DNA from: Deinococcus arboris
GTDB taxonomy: Bacteria; Deinococcota; Deinococci; Deinococcales; Deinococcaceae
Length of the DNA: 64,000 bases
Reading direction: 5' to 3'
Assembly (NCBI RefSeq): GCF_009755355.1
Contig: NZ_WQLB01000023.1
Location: 11,745-75,744 of the forward strand
Shown: in pieces, positions 16,911 through 25,147 of the stretch
How the letters are laid out: each line of letters begins with the position of its first letter
Numbering within the stretch: the stretch's first letter is position 1
Made by a program: the position numbers and the translations under genes
The notes under the pieces: model-generated
The model's database searches: none
Told to the model about the DNA's origin: nothing
Seen by the model: the letters and a program-made list of their open reading frames with translations, nothing else

Positions 16911-17483
16911 TTACCGGGCGCGCAGGGCGGTGCGGTTGCCGGCTGTATCAATAGCCTGAATATCGGCCCAGATGCCGGTGGTCTCGGCGTAAAACTCCAC
17001 GCTCTGCCCCGGCGTGATGTTCAGGCGGTTGCCGTCCACCGTGATTTGCGCCACCCGCACGTTGTCCGTCACGGTGCCGGCCACGCGAATCACGGTGCCG
17101 CTGCGTTCAAAGCGCGTGACCTTGATGACCGGGCGCGTGGGGTCCACGCTGACGGGCAGGACCAGACTGGAGGTGTTGCCCGCCGCGTCCTGGGCGGCGA
17201 TGGTGTAGCGGCCGGTGGGGGTGCTCAGGACCGCCTGAAACTGAAAGCGGGCAATCTTGTTGCTGCCCGGCTGGATGGGAATGGGCTTGCCGTCCACCGT
17301 GATCTGCGTGACACCCACATCGTCCAGCACGTAGCCCTGAATCAGAAAGCGGGCGCTGGTGCCGCCGTTGCCTGCGCCGCTGGTCACCGAGATGCGCGGC
17401 TTGAAGGTGTCGGTGGTGCGGGCGCAGCCGCCCAGTGTCAGGCTCAGGGCGGCGCCCAGCAGGGCAAGGGCGGACAGACGCAT
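16911..17483 (-). CDS. Lipoprotein with two Ig-like repeats
   Basis: 190 residues. A lipoprotein signal with the lipobox LTLGGC leads into two internal repeats of a bacterial Ig-like domain: ISVTSGAG...VLDDVGVTQITVDGKPIPIQPG and IKVTRFER...VTDNVRVAQITVDGNRLNITPG, each followed by an AxDxAGNxT strand. Such domains decorate cell-surface proteins and mediate adhesion or assembly; no enzymatic part is present. A TATACT box lies 9 nt before the ATG. The gene is divergent from hisZ. Confidence 0.75.
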   Translation of the reverse strand: MRLSALALLGAALSLTLGGCARTTDTFKPRISVTSGAGNGGTSARFLIQGYVLDDVGVTQITVDGKPIPIQPGSNKIARFQFQAVLSTPTGRYTIAAQDAAGNTSSLVLPVSVDPTRPVIKVTRFERSGTVIRVAGTVTDNVRVAQITVDGNRLNITPGQSVEFYAETTGIWADIQAIDTAGNRTALRAR

Positions 17484-17644
17484 ACGGGGAGCAGTATAGA
17501 GGCCGCTGGGGACAGCGGCGGTGGAAGAGGCCAGGCGTCAGGCAGAGAACACCTGCGGCCCAACCCACCTGAGGCACACCGTCCTGCCCCACCCGTCTTG
17601 ACGGCCTGACCCCCACTCCACTCGCCCGCCCTACAATGCCCGGC

Positions 17645-18805
17645 GTGAGTTCTGCCGTCCCCACCGACCCCGCCGCGCCGCGTCTGGCGGCCATTCCCGA
17701 AGGCACGCGCGACGTGCTGCCCCCCGAGTGGGCGCAGCGCGAGGCCATTCGCGCGCAGCTGTCGGCCTGCTTCAGCCGCTGGGGCTACCGGGGCGTGGAG
17801 GTCCCAGCCCTGGAATACGCGGCGCCCCAGCATCCGCAAGACGCCCTGGCCTTCAAACTGATTGATTCGGGCGGGCAGGTGCTGGCGCTGCGCAGCGAAT
17901 TCACGACGGCGGTGGGGCGCCTGGCCCGCACCCGCTTCCCGCAGGGGCCGTATCCGCTGCGGCTGCAGTACAGCGGCCGGCTGTGGCTGCGCGCCCTGAG
18001 CAGCGAACTGGGCCGCCTGCGCGAATTTAACCAGCTGGGTGTGGAGCTGCTGGGCGTGGCGACGCCAGCCAGTGACGCTGAACTGCTACACCTGGCTGCC
18101 GCCGCCCTGGACGCGGTGGGGGTAGGGGCGCAGCTGGAAGTGGGGTACCCCGGCTACGTGGACGCCGTGCTGGAAGACGCCGGCCTCCACGGCCCGGCGC
18201 GCGCCGCCCTGCACGACGCGGTGGACCGCAAAAGTGGCGCCGATGTCGAACTGCTGGCCGGGCAATTCAGCCTGGACACCGACACCCGGCGCACCCTGCA
18301 CGCCCTGACCGACCTCTACGGCGGCCCCGAGGTGCTCGACGCCGCCGAGGCGCTGGCCGGTGGCGAGCGGGCGCGCGAAGCGGTGGCCCACCTGCGGGTG
18401 GTCGCCGCGCGCTACGGCGGGCCGCTGCTGTTTGACCTGGGCGTCAGCCGCCGCTACGGCTACTACACGGGCCTGACCTTCCGGGCCTACGCGGCGGGCA
18501 TCAACCAGCCGGTGCTGGGCGGCGGCCGGTACGCTCTGGACGGCGGCGCCCTGCCCGGCGCCGGCTTCGCCCTGGGCCTGGAGCGCCTGATGCGCGCCCT
18601 GGCGCCCAGCCTGCCCCCCGAGCCAGAGGTGGTGCTGGCCCTGGACCTGACAGCCGCCCAGGTGGCCCGCGCCCAGGGGCTCTATGCCGAACTGGCCTGG
18701 ACCGACGACGAGGCGCAGCTGCGCGCCTTTTGCGCCGCACGCGGCATTGGGCGCTGGGTCAAAAGTGGCCCGGCCGGCGCCGAATTTACGGCGGTGAACG
18801 CATGA
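17645..18805 (+). CDS. hisZ: ATP phosphoribosyltransferase regulatory subunit HisZ
   Basis: 386 residues. The class II aminoacyl-tRNA-synthetase-like fold is seen in [32 protein letters not shown] and the C-terminal [24 protein letters not shown]. HisZ lacks tRNA charging ability and forms a hetero-octamer with the short HisG, giving activity and feedback control. The partner gene follows with an ATGA overlap. I chose the GTG at 17645: the in-frame ATG at 17636 lies within the TACAAT -10 box (17632-17637). Confidence 0.9.
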   Translation: MSSAVPTDPAAPRLAAIPEGTRDVLPPEWAQREAIRAQLSACFSRWGYRGVEVPALEYAAPQHPQDALAFKLIDSGGQVLALRSEFTTAVGRLARTRFPQGPYPLRLQYSGRLWLRALSSELGRLREFNQLGVELLGVATPASDAELLHLAAAALDAVGVGAQLEVGYPGYVDAVLEDAGLHGPARAALHDAVDRKSGADVELLAGQFSLDTDTRRTLHALTDLYGGPEVLDAAEALAGGERAREAVAHLRVVAARYGGPLLFDLGVSRRYGYYTGLTFRAYAAGINQPVLGGGRYALDGGALPGAGFALGLERLMRALAPSLPPEPEVVLALDLTAAQVARAQGLYAELAWTDDEAQLRAFCAARGIGRWVKSGPAGAEFTAVNA

Positions 18806-19452
18806 CCCCGGCCCCCACCCACGGCCCGCAGCACCTGACCCTGGCGCTGCCCAAGGGCCGCATTCTGGAAGAAGCCGTGGCCCTGCTGGCGCGCGCGGGC
18901 CTGCCGCTGACCGTTCCCGAGAAGTCCCGAGCCCTGCGCCACGAATTTCCGGGCGTCACTGTGCTGGAGCTGCGCAATCAGGACGTACCCGTCTACGTCG
19001 ACCTGGGCGTGGCCGACGCAGGCATCGTGGGCAAGGATGTGCTGCTGGAATCTGGCCGGGCCGTCTACGAACCGGTGGACCTGCGCTTTGCCGGGTGCCG
19101 CCTGTCCCTGATTCGGGAGGTCGGGGCCTCGGGCGACATCTCGCGGGTGGGCACCAAGTACCCCCGCGCCGCCCGCGCCTACCTGAACGCACGCGGCATC
19201 CCGGCCGAGATTGTCAAGCTCAGCGGCAATATTGAGCTGGCGTGCCTGACCGGCCTGGCCGACGCCGTGGTGGACCTCGTACAGACCGGCAGCACTCTCA
19301 GGGCCAATCACCTGGAAGAAGTGGACGTGCTGTTTCACTCCAGCGCCCGCCTGATCGTTAACCGCGCGGCCCTGAAGGTGCGCCGCGAACGCCTGCGCCC
19401 CCTCATTGAGGCCCTGCGCGGGCTGACGCAGGACGTGGAGGGTGGGGAGTAG
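18802..19452 (+). CDS. hisG: ATP phosphoribosyltransferase, short form (catalytic)
   Basis: 216 residues, the short HisG that lacks the C-terminal regulatory domain and needs HisZ. Motifs are [11 protein letters not shown] at the N-terminus, [15 protein letters not shown] in the first lobe and the PRPP-binding [16 protein letters not shown]. It catalyses the first step of histidine synthesis, ATP plus PRPP to phosphoribosyl-ATP. The start overlaps the hisZ stop (ATGA), so the two are coupled and made in similar amounts. The stop codon lies in a GGTGGGGAGTAG motif (see findings). Confidence 0.93.
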   Translation: MTPAPTHGPQHLTLALPKGRILEEAVALLARAGLPLTVPEKSRALRHEFPGVTVLELRNQDVPVYVDLGVADAGIVGKDVLLESGRAVYEPVDLRFAGCRLSLIREVGASGDISRVGTKYPRAARAYLNARGIPAEIVKLSGNIELACLTGLADAVVDLVQTGSTLRANHLEEVDVLFHSSARLIVNRAALKVRRERLRPLIEALRGLTQDVEGGE

Positions 19453-19493
19453 AGGCCGGCACAGCCCCCGACCCATTTCCTACGCCCCACTGC

Positions 19494-20681
19494 CTACTGA
19501 CCGAACGCTGCGGTCATCCGTTCCAGCGCCTCGGCCAGCAGCGCCCGGCTGGTCGCAAAGTTCAGGCGCACGAAGCCCTGGTACTGGGCCTTGTGCGCCT
19601 CATGGGCAAAGATGGGACCGTCATGGACCGCGACGCGCGCTTCTTGCAACAAGAACGCCTGCATGTCGCCCGCGCGGGGGTGGGCGCGCAGGTCCAGCCA
19701 GGCCAGGTAGGTCGCCTCGGGGGCCTGCACGCGCGCCCAGGGCCAGTGGGTGTGCACGTACTCCACCAGAAAGTCGCGGTTGCCGCGCAGGTAAGCCAGG
19801 GTTTCCGAGAGCCAGGGGCCGCCCTCTTTCAGCGCGGCGCGCCACATGGTCACGCTCAGGGCGCTTTCGTGGCCCATCAGGCCGCCTGCTGCCCGGCGCA
19901 CCCGCGCCACCAGGGCCGCGTTGTGGCTGACCATCGCGCCGATGCCCAGCCCCGCCGTGTTGTACGCCTTGCAGGGCCCAGTCAGGGTCAGGGTGCGGCT
20001 CTGCACGCGCGGGTCGGCGGCAAAGGCCTCAAAGGGTTCACCGGTAAAGCGCAGGTCGGCGTGCAGCTCGTCACTCATCACGAACAGGTCGCGCGCCAGC
20101 ACCAGCTCGCGCAGGCGGCGCAGTTCATCGGCGGTCCACACGCGCCCGGTGGGGTTGTGCGGGTGGCACAGCAGCAGCAGCCGCGCCCCGCGTGAGGCCG
20201 CGTCCAGCGCCGCCCAGTTGATCTCGTAGCCGGTGCCCGTCTCGCGCAGCGGCACCCCCGCCACCCGGCGCCCCTGATCGGTGATGCTCAGGTGAAAGGG
20301 GTGGTAAATGGGGGTCATCGTGACCACCGGCTCGCCGGGGCTGGTCAGGGCGTGAACGGCGGCGTAGATGCCCGGCACCACCCCCGGCAAAAAGGTGATG
20401 CCCCCTTCGGGCAGGTCGCCCAGGCCCTGACCAGCGAGCTTCTCACTCAGGGCGGCTTTCAGGGCTGGGTCGCCCATCAGCTGCGCGTAGCCCAGACCAT
20501 GCTTCAGACGGTCTTCCAGCGCGGCCACGATGGGCGGCGCCACCGGATAATCCATGTCGGCGATCCACAGCGGAATCACGTCTTCGGGGTGCAGCGTCCA
20601 CTTGAACGAATCCGGGTGGCGCAGGGCGGCCTGGTCCAGCGTGTCGCGCGGGTCGAGAACCGGCGGAGGGGCGTCCGTCAT
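19494..20681 (-). CDS. MalY/PatB-type aminotransferase (C-S beta-lyase)
   Basis: 395 residues, PLP fold type I. VIPLWIADMDYPVAPPIVAAL at the N-terminus and CHPHNPTGRVW are characteristic of the MalY/PatB branch; the PLP lysine lies in TGPCKAYNTAGLG. Members cleave cystathionine and other cysteine conjugates to pyruvate, ammonia and a thiol. The ATG (20681) lies 6 nt behind TATGCT (leaderless pattern), and the gene is divergent from the MTA/SAH nucleosidase, so both may serve sulfur amino acid recycling. The long upstream extension of the frame is discarded because it overlaps that gene. Confidence 0.85.
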   Translation of the reverse strand: MTDAPPPVLDPRDTLDQAALRHPDSFKWTLHPEDVIPLWIADMDYPVAPPIVAALEDRLKHGLGYAQLMGDPALKAALSEKLAGQGLGDLPEGGITFLPGVVPGIYAAVHALTSPGEPVVTMTPIYHPFHLSITDQGRRVAGVPLRETGTGYEINWAALDAASRGARLLLLCHPHNPTGRVWTADELRRLRELVLARDLFVMSDELHADLRFTGEPFEAFAADPRVQSRTLTLTGPCKAYNTAGLGIGAMVSHNAALVARVRRAAGGLMGHESALSVTMWRAALKEGGPWLSETLAYLRGNRDFLVEYVHTHWPWARVQAPEATYLAWLDLRAHPRAGDMQAFLLQEARVAVHDGPIFAHEAHKAQYQGFVRLNFATSRALLAEALERMTAAFGQ

Positions 20682-20742
20682 GCGCCGAGCATACGCCCGC
20701 TGTCTGAGGAAAGGCGGGGCGGCCCACAGTATGCTGGGCGCC

Positions 20743-21462
20743 ATGCTGGCGATTATCGGTGCGATGGACGAAGAAATTGAGGTCTTGCTGGCCGACTTGC
20801 AGGCCCGCGAAGACCTGACCTTTCCCGGCGTGACCCTGCACCGGGGCGCCCTGGACGGCGTGCCGGTGCTTCTGACGCGCGGCGGGATCGGCAAGGTGAA
20901 CGCCGCCATGACGACCACCTACCTGCTGACCCAGGGGGCCACCCGCATCATCTTTACCGGCGTGGCCGGCGGCGTTCACCCGGACCTGAAGGTCGGGGAC
21001 ATCGTGGTGAGCACCGACTGCGTGCAGCACGACGTGGACGTGACGGCGCTGAACTATCCCATCGGCACCGTGCCAGGCGAAACGCCGTCCTGGGCCGCCG
21101 ACCCTATCCTGCGCGCGGTGGCCCTGGAAGCCGCCGGGGAGGTGCCGGGCGTGCGCGCCCTGGAAGGCCGGGTGGCCAGCGGTGACCAGTTCATCGCCTC
21201 ACGAGACGAGGTCGGGCGCCTGTGGACCGCCTTTGGCGCCGCCTGCGCCGAGATGGAAGGCGCGGCGGTGGCCCAGGTGTGTGCCAAGGCGGGCGTGCCC
21301 TTTGTGGTCATCCGCTCGGTCAGCGACACCGCCGACCAGGACGCCCAGGTGGATTACCACGAGTTCATGCCGCAGGTGGCCCGCCACGCCAAACAGGTCG
21401 TGCGCGGCATGCTGGCCCGCCTGAGCGGTCAGGCGCCGGCCGCTGGCCCCAGCGCGGGCTAA
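20743..21462 (+). CDS. mtnN: 5'-methylthioadenosine/S-adenosylhomocysteine nucleosidase
   Basis: 239 residues. IIGAMDEEIEVL at the N-terminus, IIFTGVAGGVHPDLKVGDIVV in the middle and the EMEGAAVAQV plus RSVSDTAD motifs, with the catalytic Asp in SDTAD, identify MtnN. It removes adenine from methylthioadenosine and S-adenosylhomocysteine in methionine salvage. TATGCT (20730-20735) lies 7 nt before the ATG, so the mRNA is probably leaderless. It is divergent from the PatB-type lyase and is followed closely by the LrgAB fusion gene. Confidence 0.93.
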   Translation: MLAIIGAMDEEIEVLLADLQAREDLTFPGVTLHRGALDGVPVLLTRGGIGKVNAAMTTTYLLTQGATRIIFTGVAGGVHPDLKVGDIVVSTDCVQHDVDVTALNYPIGTVPGETPSWAADPILRAVALEAAGEVPGVRALEGRVASGDQFIASRDEVGRLWTAFGAACAEMEGAAVAQVCAKAGVPFVVIRSVSDTADQDAQVDYHEFMPQVARHAKQVVRGMLARLSGQAPAAGPSAG

Positions 21463-21472
21463 AGAGGCGCCT

Positions 21473-22417
21473 GTGCCGGCCCCAGCGCGCTTTGTCCTGG
21501 GCCTAGGCGTGCTGCTGGCATTTGCCGCAGCCGGCCAGGCCCTGGCCAGCGGGCTGAAACTGCCGCTGCCCGGCCCGGTGCTGGGGCTGGCGCTGCTGTG
21601 GGCCGCTCTGGCGCTGAGGCTGGTGCGCCTGCACTGGATCGAGGACGCTGCCGACGGCCTGCTGGGCGTGCTGGGGCTGCTGTTCGTGCCCGCCACGGTC
21701 GGCTTCGTTCAGTTTCTGGGTGCGGGCGCGGCGTGGGCACTGTGGCTGCTGGTGCTGACCGCCGGGCTGCTGCTGGCGTTTGGGGTGGGCGTCCTGGCCC
21801 AAACCCGCGCTAAAACACCGCTGGCCAACCCGACCCTGGTGGCGACCCTGCTGGTGGCCGGCGCGCTGTTGGTTCTGGCTGTGCCCTACGCCCACTACGC
21901 GCAGGCCGTGCAGCCCCTGACCAGCTTGCTGGCCCCAGCGGTGGTGGCGCTGGCCGCGCCACTCTACCGGCACCGGGCGCTGCTGCGCCGGCAGTGGCAG
22001 GCACTGGGGTTGGGGGGAGCGCTCGGCACCGGGTTGGCCGTGGCCGCCGACGCTGGTTTGGCCCACCTGCTGAACCTGGCCCCGGAGGCCCAGCGTGCCC
22101 TGCTGACCGCCCCCGCCACCAGCCCGGTGGCCCTGCAACTGGCGCCGCTGACCTACGCGCCTCCTGCCCTGGCCGCCACGCTGGCCGTGCTGTCGGGCCT
22201 GGTGGGCGCGCTGGTGCTGCCGTCAGTCCTGACCCGGCTGGGTGTGGGGCACCCGCTGGCCCGCGGCGTGGCGCTGGGCGCGGTGGCCCACGGCATCGGC
22301 ACTGCGCGGGCACGCGAGGAACACGCGCAGAGTGGCGCGGCGGCCTCGGTGGGCATGGGGCTGGCGGCGCTGCTGGTCACCGGGTTGGTGGGGCTCTTGA
22401 CCCGGCTGGGGGGGTAA
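21473..22417 (+). CDS. Fused LrgA-LrgB (CidA-CidB) membrane protein
   Basis: 314 residues in one chain. Residues 1 to about 110 match LrgA/CidA (LPLPGPVLGLALLWAAL, HWIEDAADGLLGVLGLLFVPATVGFVQF); residues from about 115 match LrgB/CidB (LLAPAVVALAAPLYRHRALLRRQW, LVGALVLPSVLTRLGVGHPLARGVALGAVAHGIGTARA, ASVGMGLAALLVT). LrgA and LrgB are usually separate proteins of a holin-like or metabolite (pyruvate, glycolate) export system. The GTG start follows a GAGG site 10 bp after the mtnN stop, so it is in the mtnN transcript. Confidence 0.85.
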   Translation: MPAPARFVLGLGVLLAFAAAGQALASGLKLPLPGPVLGLALLWAALALRLVRLHWIEDAADGLLGVLGLLFVPATVGFVQFLGAGAAWALWLLVLTAGLLLAFGVGVLAQTRAKTPLANPTLVATLLVAGALLVLAVPYAHYAQAVQPLTSLLAPAVVALAAPLYRHRALLRRQWQALGLGGALGTGLAVAADAGLAHLLNLAPEAQRALLTAPATSPVALQLAPLTYAPPALAATLAVLSGLVGALVLPSVLTRLGVGHPLARGVALGAVAHGIGTARAREEHAQSGAAASVGMGLAALLVTGLVGLLTRLGG

Positions 22418-22772
22418 GACGGCGAGACCCAGGCCAGAGAGCGGGCACACCCTGAGGCAGAGCCCGGAACGTATGGGGCATCAAAGGCAGAAGGTCAAGT
22501 CAAAGCGTTCGGCTGGGTTGCGGTGGCTAAGGTCATCTGGCAGGTCTCTGTAGTCAGGACAAACTCATGCCCCCCATCGCTTCTTTGTTGCTTGCGCGTT
22601 CACCCCCACAGGTGACCACCAATCAGCCCAGACATCAGCCGGTGAGCCGATCACACGGGTCAAGGGCCTTCTGCCAGTTATACCTAACCTCATGGCCAAA
22701 CCAGACAAGTCAGCACGTGGTCTGGCCCAGGCTGGTTGACGCCGCCCCCTGGCCTCCGGGATGCTGGGCGGC
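22418..22772. other. 355-bp gap before a TetR gene
   Basis: No gene supported. CCAGAC...GTCTGG half-sites near 22700-22725 form a spaced inverted repeat that might serve the TetR gene; a TATACC hexamer lies near 22679. Otherwise nothing recognised. Confidence 0.3.
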
Positions 22773-23381
22773 ATGGCGCGCAAGGTCAACCCCATTCAGG
22801 ACCGCGCCCGCCGCGCCGCCCTGGAACGGGCCGCGTACCTGGCCATCTACGAGCGGGGCTACGCCGACGTAACACTGGCCGACATCGCCGCCCACGCCGG
22901 GGTCAGCCGGGGCACGCTGGTTTACCACTTCGGCAGCCGCGCGGGGCTGCTGGGCGCCGTGATGCGCCGGTTCTCGCGCACGATTGCCGTCGCCACCCGC
23001 CGCGCCGTGCGGCAGGCGACCACCCCCGACGACAAGCTGCGAGCCTACGTCGAAAACCAGTTTTATGGCGTCGAGAACACCCGCCGGTTTTATACGGTGT
23101 CCCTGGATTTTCTGGCCGCCGCCACCCGCGACCCTGAACTCATGGCTGTGCAGCGCGCCTTTTTAAAAGAGTCCCTGGCCGTGGACCTGGAACTGGCCCG
23201 TCTGGCGGGCGAGACCGGCGCCCCAGGCCGCGCCCGCCTGCTGCGCGCCATCGTGGAGGGCCTGAGTGTGCGCTTCCTGGCCGACCCCGAACCCGATCTG
23301 GCCCAGTACCGGGCTGACTGCCTGACGGGGCTGCGGGCGGTGCTGGACAGAGGGGTGGAGGGCGGAGGTTGTGGGATGTAG
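22773..23381 (+). CDS. TetR family transcriptional regulator
   Basis: About 202 residues. The N-terminal helix-turn-helix reads YERGYADVTLADIAAHAGVSRGTLVYHFGSRAGLLGAVM; the C-terminal domain is of the TetR_C type with AFLKESLAVDLELARLAG. The ATG at 22773 is preferred over 22761 because GATGCT lies 7 nt upstream, the same arrangement as at the mtnN start. No adjacent gene suggests a target. The stop codon lies within a TTGTGGGATGTAGGAAAGG stretch of the recurrent G-rich motif. Confidence 0.8.
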   Translation: MARKVNPIQDRARRAALERAAYLAIYERGYADVTLADIAAHAGVSRGTLVYHFGSRAGLLGAVMRRFSRTIAVATRRAVRQATTPDDKLRAYVENQFYGVENTRRFYTVSLDFLAAATRDPELMAVQRAFLKESLAVDLELARLAGETGAPGRARLLRAIVEGLSVRFLADPEPDLAQYRADCLTGLRAVLDRGVEGGGCGM

Positions 23382-23463
23382 GAAAGGCAGCAGCACAGTT
23401 TCATCTCACGTTCTTCCCGCGCATCGCCGCATGCCAGCCACGCCCCTCATCTGTTCCCACTCC

Positions 23464-24216
23464 CTATAGGCCACACCCCACCACCCGGCTGTCTATCGCT
23501 GCCCGAATCTGCCGCGCCCCCTCAATCAAACGGGGGCCAGGGCGGCCCAGCCCACTTTCGGGCACCGCCACCACCGGCACGCCCAGTCCCCGCGCCTCGA
23601 TGACCTCGGGGCGCAATTTTTTCACGCCGCACCATGAACATACGATCAGGTCGGGCTGCGCCTCACGCACCTGCTCCAGCGTCAGGGGGCGGCTGCGGCC
23701 CTCCAGGTCGGCCAGGGCGTTGACAGCGCCCAGCCCTGCCAGCAGGTCCGTCACCCAGGACTCGCGGGTGGCGGCAATGATGGGCCTGGGCCACCACTCC
23801 ACCAGCACGCGGGGGGCGCGGGGGGCAGGGCGGTGCAGGGCGGCCAGCTCGGCCTCCAACGCCTGGGCCACCTCCTCCCCCCGGCCCGGCAGCCCCAGCA
23901 GCGCCCCCACCTGCCGGATGCTGGCCACGGTTTGCGGCACGCTCGTCGGGTCCAGGATGACCGTCTCCAGGCCGGCGGCCTGCACCGCCTCGACCACCCG
24001 CTCCATGCCGGGCACACTCAGGGACGCCAGCACAAGGTCGGGACGGGCCGCCACCAGCGCCGCCACATCAATATTCAGGTCGGGCCCCAGGCGCGCGGCG
24101 TGGTCCAGCCCCGGCGCGTCACTGTGACTGTCGACCGCTACCAGCAGGTCCGTGGCCCCCAGGGCGTGCAGGATGTCGGTGTTGCTGCACGTCAGACTGG
24201 CCAGGCGCGGGGACAT
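23464..24216 (-). CDS. BtuF-like cobalamin/haem/iron-type substrate-binding protein without signal peptide
   Basis: 250 residues, a helical-backbone metal-receptor fold: CSNTDILHALGATDLLVAVDSHSD at the start, LNIDVAALVAARPDLVLAS, and RPLTLEQVREAQPDLIVCSWCG. This matches BtuF/FhuD-type binding proteins, but there is no export signal; the ATG at 24216 follows TAGACT by 7 nt and the longer frame does not provide a signal peptide either. Such signal-less members are widespread and of unclear role, perhaps cytosolic cobamide handling. The gene is divergent from the cytochrome c gene and its stop lies in a G-rich motif. Confidence 0.7.
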   Translation of the reverse strand: MSPRLASLTCSNTDILHALGATDLLVAVDSHSDAPGLDHAARLGPDLNIDVAALVAARPDLVLASLSVPGMERVVEAVQAAGLETVILDPTSVPQTVASIRQVGALLGLPGRGEEVAQALEAELAALHRPAPRAPRVLVEWWPRPIIAATRESWVTDLLAGLGAVNALADLEGRSRPLTLEQVREAQPDLIVCSWCGVKKLRPEVIEARGLGVPVVAVPESGLGRPGPRLIEGARQIRAAIDSRVVGCGL

Positions 24217-24317
24217 AGACCGCAGTCTAGAGCGGGCCGCCGCGCCCGTGTCCAGACCCCACGAAGTGCGCGCCAGCACGGGCAAACGCCCCCTGACCGT
24301 ATGGTAGGCTCGGGGGT

Positions 24318-24959
24318 ATGAAGAACACGTTCGCCGTCACCATGACGCTGCTGCTGGCCCTGACGCTGGGCGGCTCGATTGCCGGCTACCGCATCGCCAC
24401 CACGCCGCACCACGAGGAAGAGGCGCACAAGGAAACCCCCACCCCAGGCAGCGAGGAAGCCCCCAGCCCCAACAGCGCGGCCACGGGTGCAGAAGGCGAC
24501 GCCAGCGCGCAGGGCGACGTGAGGGCCGAGAACGACGGCGGCACCCAGGCCGGCGAGAACGGCGCCGTGATTGCCAGCAGCGACCTGAAAACCGGCGACA
24601 CCCCCGCCGCCAGCACCGAGGGCACCGCCGAGAACACCCCGCCCAGCGAAACCGTGGGCCAGACGGGTCAGGAACCCGCCGACACGGCCGCCGCCGCCGA
24701 ACCCGAAGGGGACCCTTCTGCAGGCGGCAAGCTGTTTGTGGGCAACTGCGCCGGGTGCCACGGCCCCGAAGGCCAGGGCGGCGTCGGCCCGGCCCTGAGT
24801 CAGGTCAAGGAATGGAACCTGGCACAGTTCACGGCTGTGCTGCGTGAAGGCAAGACCCCCGAACGTGAACTGTCGGCTGTCATGCCCCGCTTTAGCGAGC
24901 AGCAGCTGACCGACTCGGACATTGCCAACATCTACACCTTCGTCAAGACCCTCAACTGA
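24318..24959 (+). CDS. Membrane-anchored c-type cytochrome
   Basis: 213 residues. An N-terminal uncleaved anchor (VTMTLLLALTLGGSIAGYRI) is followed by a low-complexity Glu/Ala/Thr/Pro linker of about 110 residues and one C-terminal haem domain with CAGCH near residue 147 and the distal Met in AVMPRF. It is an electron carrier on the outer face of the membrane, probably donating to a terminal oxidase or taking electrons from the bc1-like complex. TAGGCT lies 7 nt before the ATG (leaderless). It stands alone. Confidence 0.85.
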   Translation: MKNTFAVTMTLLLALTLGGSIAGYRIATTPHHEEEAHKETPTPGSEEAPSPNSAATGAEGDASAQGDVRAENDGGTQAGENGAVIASSDLKTGDTPAASTEGTAENTPPSETVGQTGQEPADTAAAAEPEGDPSAGGKLFVGNCAGCHGPEGQGGVGPALSQVKEWNLAQFTAVLREGKTPERELSAVMPRFSEQQLTDSDIANIYTFVKTLN

Positions 24960-24987
24960 ACAAGGGCGGCGGGCGAGCGGCCTTCCC

Positions 24988-25015
24988 TTGCGGGGGGCCG
25001 CTTTGCCGTTATCCT
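24988..25015 (+). promoter_or_regulatory. Promoter for the leader ORF and haemoglobin fusion gene
   Basis: -35 TTGCGG (24988-24993), 16-bp spacer, -10 TATCCT (25010-25015). The first ATG downstream is at 25022, 6 nt away, which is the geometry of a leaderless transcript and marks the short ORF, not the large gene, as the first coding region. Confidence 0.55.
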
Positions 25016-25021
25016 GCGCCC

Positions 25022-25147
25022 ATGGAATGGGGCTCTCAGCGGTCCTCTGAAAGGTCAACTGCCGACCCGGCACACGACGGTGGGATGAGCACAAGACAGA
25101 ATGGCATGGCGGCCCACACGGCGTTCTCGCAGAGGCGTGCTCGATGA
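25022..25147 (+). CDS. Leaderless short ORF coupled to the haemoglobin fusion gene (41 aa)
   Basis: Begins MEWGSQRSSERSTADPAHDG and ends FSQRRAR. It is hydrophilic and basic, with many Ser, Arg and Gln, and no recognised family. The evidence for it is positional: the ATG lies 6 nt behind a -10 box, and its stop overlaps the next start as ATGA (25144-25147). Thus the next gene is probably translated by ribosomes that finish this ORF. It may be a regulatory leader peptide or only a coupling device. Confidence 0.5.
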   Translation: MEWGSQRSSERSTADPAHDGGMSTRQNGMAAHTAFSQRRAR

